Assembly (NCBI RefSeq): GCF_900095225.1
Contig: NZ_LT607426.1
Coordinates: 23,979 to 87,978 of the forward strand
Direction: 5' to 3'
Origin: Pseudomonas sp. UMAB-08
GTDB taxonomy: Bacteria; Pseudomonadota; Gammaproteobacteria; Pseudomonadales; Pseudomonadaceae
Length of the DNA stretch: 64,000 bases
The position numbers and the translations under genes were made by a program. Positions 1 to 7,700 of the stretch are shown here, piece after piece (position 1 is the first letter of the stretch; every line of letters begins with the position of its first letter). A model generated the notes under the pieces. The model did not search any database. It saw only the letters and a list, made by a program, of their open reading frames with translations, and was not told the DNA's origin.

Positions 1-1
1 C

Positions 2-2188
2 TCGCCGCTCAGACGCTTATTCGACTACCGCGCACCCGCCGGGGTGCTGCGCAGTGCGTTACAGCCCGGCATGCGCGTGCGTGTGCCGTTCGGTCGCCGC
101 GAGATGATTGGCATTCTGGTGGAAATCACTGACCACAGTGAAGTCCCGGCTGAAAAACTCAAACCGGCCGTGGCCATCCTCGATGAGCATCCGCCGCTGC
201 CGCCTTCGCTGTTCAAGCTGTGCCTGTGGACATCGCAGTATTACCAACACAGCCTCGGCGACACCTTGAGCTGGGCCTTGCCGGTGCTGCTGCGCCAGGG
301 CGAACCCGCTGAAGCGCGTCAGGAACGATTCTGGCAAGTGGCTCCCGGCGCCAGACTCGATGACCCGCGCATCGCCCGCGCACCGAAACAGCGTGAGGCC
401 CTGACCACCCTCGCCCAGCATCCGCATGGCGTGGCCAATCAGTTACTCAGCAAACTGATGCTCAACCGGGAAAGCCTGAACCTGTTGCTGGCCAAGGACA
501 TGGTCAAGGTCGAAGTGCGCCGCCATGCGCCGAGCGAACGCCATGAGCGCTGGCTGGCGCAACCCGAGTTGCCACTCAACCCCGAACAACGCGCTGCGTA
601 CGAGGCCATTCGTGCCGGCTTCGACACCTTTCATGCGTTTCTGCTGGCAGGTGTTACCGGCAGCGGCAAAACCGAAGTCTATTTACAGCTGATCCGCGAA
701 ACCCTCGAAGCCGGCAAGCAGGCGCTGGTGTTGATCCCGGAGATCAACCTCGGCCCGCAAACGCTGGCGCGCTTCGAGCAGCGTTTCAACGCACGTATCG
801 CTCTGGTGCACTCGGCGGTCAATGACCGGGATCGACTGGATGCCTGGCTGGCGGCGCGCGACGGCGAGGCCGACATTATTATCGGCACCCGCTCCGCGCT
901 GTTCACGCCAATGAAGAATCCCGGCCTGATCATTATTGATGAAGAGCACGACGGCTCTTATAAACAGCAGGAAGGTCTGCGCTACCACGCCCGCGACCTA
1001 GCGTTGGTCCGGGCCCGGCAGGAAAACATTCCGATTGTGCTCGGCTCAGCCACGCCATCTCTGGAAAGCCTGCACAACGCCTACACCGGGCGCTATGGCC
1101 TGCTGCGCCTGAACCAACGCGCGGGCGGTGCGCAACAGCCGCGCTTCCTGCGGCTGGACGTGAAGAGCCGGCCACTGGACAGCGGTATTTCCGGACCGAT
1201 GCAGCAAGCCATCGCTCAGACCCTGGCCGCAGGTCAGCAGGTCCTGGTGTTCCTCAACCGTCGCGGCTTTGCGCCGACCTTGCTTTGCCACGACTGCGGC
1301 TGGCTCTCGGAATGTCCGCGCTGCGATGCGCGCATGACCGTGCACCAGCGTTCCGGCGAGTTGCGGTGCCACCATTGCGGCCATGTCGAGCGTGTCCCGC
1401 GCCATTGCCCGGCGTGCGGCAAGGTCGACCTGCGCCCTGTGGGTGCGGGCACCGAGCGTGCCGAAGAGCGGCTGGGGATTTTGTTCCCGGACTTCCCCGT
1501 GCTGCGGGTCGACCGCGACAGCACCTCGCGCAAAGACGCGATGAACCAGCTGTTCGCCACCATTCAACGCGGCCAGCCGTGCATTCTGGTCGGCACCCAA
1601 ATGCTCGCCAAAGGGCACCACTTCCCCCGCGTGACCCTGGTGTCGATTCTGGATGCCGACGGCGGTTTGTTTTCCGGCGATTTCCGCGCCAGCGAGCGCA
1701 TGGCGCAGCTGATCGTTCAGGTCGCAGGGCGTGCAGGACGGGCCGAGGAGCCGGGTAAAGTGATCATCCAGACGCATCTGGCCGACCACCCTCTGTTAAT
1801 TCAGCTGACCGAGCAAGGCTACTTCGCCTTTGCCGAACAAGCGTTGAGCGAACGCCGTGCCGCTGGTCTGCCACCGTTCTCGCACCTGGCGCTGCTGCGC
1901 GCCGAAGCGCACAAGCCGGGACAGGCCGAAGGTTTTCTCGACAACGCCTGCGCCGAGGCCGAACGCTTACTGGCTGAAATGAATCTGGGCGCCATTGAGT
2001 TACTGGGCCCGGTCCCGGCGCCGATGGAGCGACGCGCCGGCCGCTACCGCGCGCAATTGCTCCTGCAAGCCAGCGCCCGCGCGCCCCTGCATCGATTGCT
2101 CAGCGCATGGCTGTTGGTGCTTGAAAACATGCCCAGCGGGCGCCAGGTACGCTGGTCGCTGGACGTGGACCCGGTGGATTTGTATTAA
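2..2188 (+). CDS. priA: Primosomal protein N' (PriA helicase), 5' end outside window
   Basis: PriA is the superfamily 2 DNA helicase that recognises stalled forks and D-loops and restarts replication by reloading DnaB. The frame is open from base 2 (SPLRRLFDYRAPAG...), so the true start lies left of the window; the GTG at 44 is internal. Visible parts are the N-terminal DNA-binding region, Walker A (GVTGSGKTEVY), Walker B/DEAH-type box (IIIDEEHDGSYK), and a zinc-binding insert with four CxxC pairs at about 1290-1430 (CHDC, CPRC, CHHC, CPAC). Helicase motifs V and VI follow (GTQMLAKGHHF, QVAGRAGR). The C-terminus appears complete. It lies upstream of argS in the same direction, with a 130 bp gap. 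Only the first few residues are missing. Confidence 0.97.
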   Translation, partial: SPLRRLFDYRAPAGVLRSALQPGMRVRVPFGRREMIGILVEITDHSEVPAEKLKPAVAILDEHPPLPPSLFKLCLWTSQYYQHSLGDTLSWALPVLLRQGEPAEARQERFWQVAPGARLDDPRIARAPKQREALTTLAQHPHGVANQLLSKLMLNRESLNLLLAKDMVKVEVRRHAPSERHERWLAQPELPLNPEQRAAYEAIRAGFDTFHAFLLAGVTGSGKTEVYLQLIRETLEAGKQALVLIPEINLGPQTLARFEQRFNARIALVHSAVNDRDRLDAWLAARDGEADIIIGTRSALFTPMKNPGLIIIDEEHDGSYKQQEGLRYHARDLALVRARQENIPIVLGSATPSLESLHNAYTGRYGLLRLNQRAGGAQQPRFLRLDVKSRPLDSGISGPMQQAIAQTLAAGQQVLVFLNRRGFAPTLLCHDCGWLSECPRCDARMTVHQRSGELRCHHCGHVERVPRHCPACGKVDLRPVGAGTERAEERLGILFPDFPVLRVDRDSTSRKDAMNQLFATIQRGQPCILVGTQMLAKGHHFPRVTLVSILDADGGLFSGDFRASERMAQLIVQVAGRAGRAEEPGKVIIQTHLADHPLLIQLTEQGYFAFAEQALSERRAAGLPPFSHLALLRAEAHKPGQAEGFLDNACAEAERLLAEMNLGAIELLGPVPAPMERRAGRYRAQLLLQASARAPLHRLLSAWLLVLENMPSGRQVRWSLDVDPVDLY

Positions 2189-2318
2189 GGGCCAAAGCCG
2201 GCATCTTTAAGACCGCATGTCCATCATGGTTGGCAAGCCTGCCCTCGCAACGGATAATGCCCAGTTTTTCCACCAGCGCATCCAGGCGCCGCCGCGCTTG
2301 CGGTCGAAAGAGAAGACC

Positions 2319-4055
2319 ATGAAAGACACCATTCGCCAGTTGATCCAACAAGCCCTGACCCAACTCGTCAACGAAGGCGTCCTGCCGGAAGGGCTGACAC
2401 CGGCGATCCAGGTGGAAAACGTGCGGGACAAAACCCACGGTGACTTCGCCAGCAACATCGCGATGATGCTGGCGAAGCCTGCCGGTTTGAAACCCCGCGA
2501 TCTGGCAGAAAAACTAGTTGCCGCGCTGCCCGCCGACGCACAGGTCAGCAAGGTCGAAATCGCCGGCCCCGGCTTTCTCAACTTCTTCCAGAACACCCAG
2601 GCCCTGGCGGCACGTCTCGATGCCGCGCTGATCGACCCACAACTGTCAGTTCGCAAGGTCGGTCCTGTACAACGCGTGGTGGTCGATTTGTCCGCGCCCA
2701 ACCTGGCCAAAGAGATGCACGTCGGCCACCTGCGCTCGACCGTTATCGGCGACGGCGTGGCCAATGTGCTGGCGTTCCTGGGTGATACGGTAATTCGTCA
2801 GAACCACGTGGGCGACTGGGGCACTCAATTCGGCATGCTCCTGGCGTACCTCCAGGAAAAACCGACGACCAGCGATGAGTTGTCGGACCTGGAGAACTTC
2901 TACCGTGCGGCCAAGCATCGCTTCGACGAATCCGAAGAATTTGCCGAGCGCGCCCGGGGCCTGGTGGTCAAACTGCAAGCCGGTGACCCGGAATGCCTGG
3001 CGCTGTGGGAACGCTTCAAAAACATATCGCTGTCCCACTGCCAAACAATTTACGACCGTCTGAACGTCAACCTGACCCCGGCCGATGTCAGGGGCGAAAG
3101 CGCCTACAACGATGACCTGGCCAACGTGGTCAGCGACCTCAAGGCCGCAGGCCTGCTGGTCGAGAGCAATGGCGCCCAGTGCGTGTTCCTTGAAGAGTTC
3201 AGGACCGCTGAAGACACGCCTCTGCCGGTGATCGTGCAAAAGGCGGGCGGCGGTTATCTGTACGCCACCACCGACCTGGCCGCGATCCGCTACCGCAGCA
3301 ATGTATTGAAAGCCGACCGCGCTCTGTACTTCGTCGATCAACGTCAGGCCCTGCATTTCCAACAGGTGTTCGAAGTCGCCCGCCGTGCCGGTTTCGTGAC
3401 CAATGGCATGCACATGGAGCACATGGGCTTCGGCACCATGAACGGTGCCGATGGCCGTCCGTTCAAGACCCGCGACGGTGGCACCGTCAAGCTGGTAGAC
3501 CTGCTCGACGAAGCCCAGGAGCGCGCCTACACCCTGGTGAAAGAAAAGAACCCGGAAGTCGCTGAAGCCGAATTGCGCAGCATCGCCAATGCAGTAGGGA
3601 TCAGCGCGGTGAAATACGCCGACCTGTCCAAGCATCGCACCAGCGACTACAGCTTCAACTTCGATCAGATGCTCAGCTTCGAAGGCAACACTGCACCGTA
3701 CCTGCTCTACGCCTACACCCGTGTAGCCGGTGTGTTCCGCAAGTTGGGCAAGCCGTTCGACATCAGCCAAGGGCATATCGTGCTTGAGGCGCCTCAAGAG
3801 CAGGAACTGGCGGCTCGCCTGGCGCAGTTTGGCGAAACCCTGAACAACGTCGCGGAAAAAGGCACGCCACACGTACTGTGTGCCTACATCTATGATCTCG
3901 CTGGCCTGTTCTCCAGTTTCTACGAGAACTGTCCGATCCTCGGTGCCGAGAACCCGGAACAACAGCAAAGCCGTCTGCGCCTCACCGCACTGACGGGCCG
4001 CACCCTCAAGCAAGGCCTGGAACTCTTGGGTCTGGAAACTCTGGAGCGTATGTAA
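2319..4055 (+). CDS. argS: Arginyl-tRNA synthetase
   Basis: This class I aminoacyl-tRNA synthetase charges tRNA-Arg with arginine in the cytoplasm. The protein is 578 aa, normal for the family. The ATG at 2319 is chosen because the sequence from MKDTIRQLIQQAL matches the usual ArgRS additional N-terminal domain; an in-frame ATG at 2217 would add 34 unlikely residues. The HIGH-type signature is HVGHLRS in the context APNLAKEMHVGHLRS. The KMSK loop is degenerate (FKTRDGGTVKL), as in other bacterial ArgRS. The C-terminal anticodon-binding DALR domain ends in LELLGLETLERM. The stop is followed after one base by the TTG start of the SPOR protein, so the two are probably cotranscribed. Confidence 0.97.
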   Translation: MKDTIRQLIQQALTQLVNEGVLPEGLTPAIQVENVRDKTHGDFASNIAMMLAKPAGLKPRDLAEKLVAALPADAQVSKVEIAGPGFLNFFQNTQALAARLDAALIDPQLSVRKVGPVQRVVVDLSAPNLAKEMHVGHLRSTVIGDGVANVLAFLGDTVIRQNHVGDWGTQFGMLLAYLQEKPTTSDELSDLENFYRAAKHRFDESEEFAERARGLVVKLQAGDPECLALWERFKNISLSHCQTIYDRLNVNLTPADVRGESAYNDDLANVVSDLKAAGLLVESNGAQCVFLEEFRTAEDTPLPVIVQKAGGGYLYATTDLAAIRYRSNVLKADRALYFVDQRQALHFQQVFEVARRAGFVTNGMHMEHMGFGTMNGADGRPFKTRDGGTVKLVDLLDEAQERAYTLVKEKNPEVAEAELRSIANAVGISAVKYADLSKHRTSDYSFNFDQMLSFEGNTAPYLLYAYTRVAGVFRKLGKPFDISQGHIVLEAPQEQELAARLAQFGETLNNVAEKGTPHVLCAYIYDLAGLFSSFYENCPILGAENPEQQQSRLRLTALTGRTLKQGLELLGLETLERM

Positions 4056-4056
4056 G

Positions 4057-4746
4057 TTGGCTGCGAAGAAAAAACCTGCTCCCAAGCGCGGCGCCAGCCG
4101 TTATCAGGCACCCGCGAAGAAGCCGATTCCAGGATGGTTGTGGCTGGCTATTGGCCTGTCCGTCGGGGCCTTCATCGTATTTTTGATGAAGCTCGATCCG
4201 GGCAGCACTGATATCAAGCGGGTTAAAGAAGACGCCAAGGCCGCGAAAATCGCCGAAGCGAACAAAACGCCACCCAGCCCGCAGGCACCGGCGAAGCCGA
4301 AGTACGACTTCTACACCTTGCTGCCGGAATCCGAAGTCATCGTGCCGAACGAAGCCGTGCCCGAGAAAACGCTGCCAGCGGTCGTAGCACCGGTTGCGCC
4401 GGTCACGCCTGAGCAAGCGGCGAAGATTGACACCGCACGCGCCCAGGCTGCACTCAGCGGCCTGACGCCCCCGCCAGCGCCACCGGTGGCCAAGCCGGCT
4501 GCGGTGACGAAGTTCTTCTTGCAGGCCGGCTCGTTCCGCAAGCAAGCCGACGCGGACAAGGTCCGGGCGCAGATCATTCTGCTGGGGCAAACCGTGCAGG
4601 TTGAATCCGGCACCGTGAAGGATGAAATCTGGTACCGGGTGCTCGTCGGCCCGTACAGCAACCGTGAGCAACTGACCATCGCGCAGAAACAACTGGCAGG
4701 CAGCGGCTTCAGCAATCTGCTGTTACAACAGCGTCAGGGTAAGTGA
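4057..4746 (+). CDS. SPOR domain-containing membrane protein
   Basis: This is a 229-aa bitopic inner-membrane protein. A basic, Lys-rich N-terminus (AAKKKPAPKRGASR) precedes one hydrophobic segment at about residues 26-45. A long Ala/Pro-rich periplasmic linker follows, then a C-terminal SPOR domain at about 150-225 (KFFLQAGSFRKQADADKVRAQ... IWYRVLVGPYSNREQ). SPOR domains bind denuded septal peptidoglycan, so a cell-division or envelope role is likely, by family knowledge. The start is a TTG at 4057, one base after the argS stop; no ATG is available near the conserved N-terminus. This position between argS and hslV is common in Pseudomonas. A strong hairpin follows the gene at 4765-4793. The specific function is unknown. 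Confidence 0.88.
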   Translation: MAAKKKPAPKRGASRYQAPAKKPIPGWLWLAIGLSVGAFIVFLMKLDPGSTDIKRVKEDAKAAKIAEANKTPPSPQAPAKPKYDFYTLLPESEVIVPNEAVPEKTLPAVVAPVAPVTPEQAAKIDTARAQAALSGLTPPPAPPVAKPAAVTKFFLQAGSFRKQADADKVRAQIILLGQTVQVESGTVKDEIWYRVLVGPYSNREQLTIAQKQLAGSGFSNLLLQQRQGK

Positions 4747-4764
4747 TCCACCTGTAGTCCAGGT

Positions 4765-4793
4765 CAAAGCGGCGTGTCGGACACGCCGCTTTG
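4765..4793. terminator. Perfect 14-bp hairpin after the SPOR gene
   Basis: CAAAGCGGCGTGTC is followed after one base by its exact reverse complement GACACGCCGCTTTG, giving a long GC-rich stem with a tight TCGGA-type loop. No T-run follows, so it is not a canonical intrinsic terminator. It lies 18 bases after the SPOR stop and separates argS-SPOR from hslVU. Termination or mRNA 3'-end protection is inferred. Confidence 0.6.
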
Positions 4794-4916
4794 ACGAATA
4801 GGTTCACTCCCCCAGTGGATCATCCGCGCTCCGCGGGGGCGGTTTCGTGCGCGAAAGCGATCTGTCCAGACAGCCCGCATCCAGATATCGCCATTCATCC
4901 TCTGACGCATCCCATG

Positions 4917-4944
4917 GTTGAAATGTCAGCCACCACCCCCATAT
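4917..4944 (+). promoter_or_regulatory. Sigma-32 (heat-shock) promoter of hslVU
   Basis: GTTGAAA (4917-4923) and CCCCATAT (4937-4944) are separated by 13 bp. This matches the sigma-32 consensus CTTGAAA-N11-16-CCCCATNT at nearly every position. It is 46 bp upstream of the hslV start and points towards it, as expected for a heat-shock protease operon. The match is seen directly; its activity is inferred. Confidence 0.85.
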
Positions 4945-4990
4945 GAGTTTCCACTAGGGCATTTTCGCCCCGCTGCGTGGAGACGCTCCC

Positions 4991-5521
4991 TTGACCACCA
5001 TCGTTTCAGTGCGCCGTAACGGCAAAGTCGTCATGGCTGGCGACGGCCAGGTTTCTCTCGGCAATACCGTCATGAAAGGCAACGCGAAAAAAGTGCGTCG
5101 CCTGTATCACGGCGAAGTGATCGCCGGTTTCGCCGGAGCCACCGCCGATGCCTTCACCCTTTTCGAACGTTTCGAAGGCCAACTTGAAAAACACCAGGGC
5201 CATCTGGTTCGCGCGGCCGTTGAACTGGCTAAAGAATGGCGCACCGACCGCTCCCTGAGCCGCCTCGAAGCCATGCTGGCGGTCGCCAACAAGGATGCAT
5301 CGCTGATCATCACGGGTAACGGCGATGTCGTTGAACCTGAAGACGGCCTGATTGCCATGGGCTCCGGCGGCCCCTACGCTCAAGCTGCCGCCCGTGCCCT
5401 GCTGATGAAAACCGAACTCTCGGCCCGCGAAATTGCCGAAACCGCACTGGGCATCGCTGCCGATATCTGCGTGTTCACCAACCACAACATCACCATTGAG
5501 GAGCAGGACCTCGCCGAATAA
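4991..5521 (+). CDS. hslV: HslV, peptidase subunit of the HslVU (ClpQY) protease
   Basis: HslV forms the double-hexamer proteolytic core of the ATP-dependent HslVU protease, which degrades misfolded and regulatory proteins in the cytoplasm. The 176-aa product begins (M)TTIVSVRRNGKVVM. The Thr exposed after Met removal is the N-terminal nucleophile of the family. GDGQVSLGNTVMKGNAKKVR and MGSGGPYAQAAARALL are typical conserved blocks. The start is a TTG at 4991, fixed by the need for Thr directly after the initiator. The C-terminus ends in ITIEEQDLAE. hslU follows after 67 bp. A sigma-32-type promoter lies upstream. Confidence 0.97.
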   Translation: MTTIVSVRRNGKVVMAGDGQVSLGNTVMKGNAKKVRRLYHGEVIAGFAGATADAFTLFERFEGQLEKHQGHLVRAAVELAKEWRTDRSLSRLEAMLAVANKDASLIITGNGDVVEPEDGLIAMGSGGPYAQAAARALLMKTELSAREIAETALGIAADICVFTNHNITIEEQDLAE

Positions 5522-5588
5522 GCCGTTACCCATGCCGTTTGCATAAACAGCCATGCGCGCTTTTTTCAGCTAGAGGACCGCCACTATC

Positions 5589-6926
5589 ATGTCTATGACT
5601 CCCCGTGAAATCGTCCACGAACTCAATCGCCACATCATTGGCCAGGACGATGCCAAGCGCGCCGTCGCCATCGCTTTGCGTAACCGCTGGCGCCGGATGC
5701 AGTTGCCTGAAGAACTGCGCGTCGAAGTCACGCCAAAAAACATTCTGATGATCGGCCCGACCGGTGTCGGTAAAACCGAAATCGCCCGTCGCCTGGCCAA
5801 ACTGGCCAACGCGCCGTTCATCAAGGTCGAAGCGACCAAATTCACCGAAGTCGGCTATGTCGGCCGCGACGTCGAGTCGATCATTCGTGACCTGGCCGAC
5901 GCCGCGATCAAGCTCCTGCGTGAACAGGAAATGACCAAGGTCCGCCACCGCGCCGAAGACGCTGCCGAAGAGCGCATCCTCGACGCCCTGCTGCCGCCCG
6001 CACGCGCAGGCTTCAACGAAGACGCGGCACCGAGCACCGATTCCAATACCCGTCAGCTGTTCCGCAAGCGCCTGCGTGAAGGTCAACTGGATGACAAGGA
6101 CATCGAGATCGAAGTCTCCGAGTCCGTCGGGGTCGATATTTCCGCGCCGCCAGGCATGGAAGAGATGACCAACCAGTTGCAAAGCCTGTTCGCCAACATG
6201 GGCAAGGGCAAAAAGAAAAGCCGCAAGCTCAAGGTCAAGGACGCACTGAAGCTGGTCCGCGACGAAGAAGCCGGGCGTCTGGTCAATGAAGAAGAGCTGA
6301 AAGCCAAGGCGCTGGAAGCGGTTGAGCAGCACGGCATTGTGTTCATCGATGAAATCGACAAGGTCGCCAGACGCGGTAATTCCGGTGGCGTCGACGTGTC
6401 CCGCGAAGGCGTGCAACGCGACCTGCTGCCACTGATCGAAGGCTGCACCGTGAACACCAAACTGGGCATGGTCAAGACCGACCACATCCTGTTCATTGCT
6501 TCCGGCGCGTTCCACCTGAGCAAACCGAGCGATCTGGTGCCTGAACTGCAAGGTCGTCTGCCGATTCGCGTTGAACTCAAGGCCCTGACACCCCAGGACT
6601 TCGAACGCATCCTCAGCGAGCCGCACGCGTCGCTGACCGAGCAATACCGCGAGCTACTCAAGACCGAAGGCCTGAACATCGAGTTCTTGCCCGACGGCAT
6701 CAAGCGCATCGCCGAGATTGCCTGGCAGGTCAACGAGAAGACCGAGAACATCGGTGCGCGTCGTTTGCACACCTTGCTTGAGCGCCTGCTCGAAGAGGTG
6801 TCCTTCAGTGCTGCTGACCTGGCCAGCGCGCAAGATGCAGAGACCATCCTGATCAACGCCGACTACGTCAACAGTCACCTGGGCGAACTGGCCAAGGACG
6901 AAGACCTCTCGCGGTATATCCTTTAA
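5589..6926 (+). CDS. hslU: HslU, ATPase subunit of the HslVU protease
   Basis: HslU is the AAA+ unfoldase hexamer that feeds substrates into HslV. It is 445 aa, full length. Walker A is GPTGVGKT at residues 56-63, the pore loop is GYVGRD at about 89-94, and Walker B is IVFIDEIDKVA in the second half. The I-domain lies between them and is rich in charged residues (KGKKKSRKLKVKDALK). The C-terminal tail DEDLSRYIL is the conserved peptide that docks into HslV and activates it. An AGAGGA-like ribosome site (ctagaggaccgccact) precedes the ATG. It forms the second gene of the heat-shock operon with hslV. Confidence 0.98.
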   Translation: MSMTPREIVHELNRHIIGQDDAKRAVAIALRNRWRRMQLPEELRVEVTPKNILMIGPTGVGKTEIARRLAKLANAPFIKVEATKFTEVGYVGRDVESIIRDLADAAIKLLREQEMTKVRHRAEDAAEERILDALLPPARAGFNEDAAPSTDSNTRQLFRKRLREGQLDDKDIEIEVSESVGVDISAPPGMEEMTNQLQSLFANMGKGKKKSRKLKVKDALKLVRDEEAGRLVNEEELKAKALEAVEQHGIVFIDEIDKVARRGNSGGVDVSREGVQRDLLPLIEGCTVNTKLGMVKTDHILFIASGAFHLSKPSDLVPELQGRLPIRVELKALTPQDFERILSEPHASLTEQYRELLKTEGLNIEFLPDGIKRIAEIAWQVNEKTENIGARRLHTLLERLLEEVSFSAADLASAQDAETILINADYVNSHLGELAKDEDLSRYIL

Positions 6927-6947
6927 AACGCACTTAACTGGAACCGG

Positions 6948-6967
6948 CAGGGCCGCTCGCGGCCCTG
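6948..6967. other. Short perfect hairpin just before the DUF971 start codon
   Basis: CAGGGCCGC and GCGGCCCTG form a 9-bp perfect stem with a two-base centre (TC). It ends six bases before the ATG at 6974 and no T-run follows. No Shine-Dalgarno sequence lies between hairpin and start, so the stem may cover or replace the ribosome site. It could also end part of the hslVU transcripts. Confidence 0.45.
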
Positions 6968-6973
6968 AACCTC

Positions 6974-7357
6974 ATGGCTAATACCAAGCTCCCCAGCGCA
7001 ATCAATCTGCACAAAGCCTCGAAAACCCTGACGCTGAAATACGCGCCCGACGAGGAGTACCACTTGAGCGCCGAGTTTTTGCGGGTGCATTCCCCATCGG
7101 CCGAGGTTCAGGGTCATGGCAAACCGATCCTGCAATTTGGCAAGCTTGGCGTGGGCTTGAGCAAAATCGAACCGGCCGGGCAGTACGCACTAAAATTGAC
7201 CTTCGACGACGGTCATGACAGCGGATTGTTCACGTGGGACTACCTGTACCAATTGGCGCAACGCCAGGAACAGCTGTGGACCGATTATCTTGCCGAGCTC
7301 AAAGCCGCTGGTAAATCCCGCGACCCCTCCGAGCAAATCATCAAGCTGATGCTCTAG
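6974..7357 (+). CDS. DUF971 (gamma-butyrobetaine hydroxylase-like N-terminal domain) protein
   Basis: This small cytoplasmic protein of 127 aa consists almost entirely of a DUF971/GBBH-like N-terminal domain. Visible blocks are AEFLRVHSPSAEVQGHG, LSKIEPAGQYALKLTFDDGHDSGLFTWDYL and a C-terminal helix (YLAELKAAGKSRDPS). In eukaryotic gamma-butyrobetaine hydroxylase the equivalent domain binds zinc, but I see no Cys in this protein, so a metal role is doubtful. The gene follows hslU in most pseudomonads. No defined function is known to me. The start is ATG 6974, 48 bp after hslU, without a clear ribosome-binding site. Confidence 0.85.
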   Translation: MANTKLPSAINLHKASKTLTLKYAPDEEYHLSAEFLRVHSPSAEVQGHGKPILQFGKLGVGLSKIEPAGQYALKLTFDDGHDSGLFTWDYLYQLAQRQEQLWTDYLAELKAAGKSRDPSEQIIKLML

Positions 7358-7700
7358 CTCAACCGTCTGACCTTTTAGGGCGACCTTTCTAATTCTGTTT
7401 GTTTCAATATTCCTCGCAGAGGCCAACGGCTGGCCCTGCTTGCGATTTTTTGAAATCTCGGGTAACCAATAGATCTGGCAAGTTCCCTGCATTCAATCCG
7501 TGCAGAGCTGGCGCGTGCGATGACGCAACAGATGAGATCCTGCTGCCGCGAAAATGGCAGGACTCACCTTTGCGCAAACACCTGCCGGGAGCATGTGGTT
7601 TAGCCATCATCGGTCACCCGAGCAGTAGTACTGGCAGGCGCCTGTGTCACTGATCCACAGGGATGTCCGGTACTCGTCTCAGGACAATGGAGCGTCGTAG
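7358..7700. other. 343 bp control region upstream of phaC1
   Basis: No credible gene is seen here; short open frames on both strands lack ribosome sites and family resemblance. The region holds a -24/-12 promoter-like motif (7476-7491), separately listed, and a GC-rich leader of about 200 bp before phaC1. Several imperfect palindromes occur, but none that I can assign to a known regulator. Confidence 0.6.
7476..7491 (+). promoter_or_regulatory. Putative sigma-54 promoter of phaC1
   Basis: TGGCAAGTTCCCTGCA has the invariant GG-N10-GC spacing of -24/-12 elements and resembles the consensus TGGCACG-N4-TTGCA, with mismatches at two positions. It lies 210 bp upstream of the phaC1 start. A sigma-54-like promoter upstream of phaC1 has been proposed in other pseudomonads; activity here is inferred. 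Confidence 0.55.

Noticed and set aside
2646..4085. 479-codon open frame antisense to argS
   Set aside because: ArgS carries all synthetase motifs; the opposite frame has none.
4800..4915. Possible small RNA or gene between the SPOR hairpin and the hslV promoter
   Set aside because: No promoter, stable fold with a T-run, or conserved frame was visible.
7399..7653. Small open frames in the phaC1 upstream region
   Set aside because: They have no ribosome site and no conserved pattern, and lie over promoter sequence.
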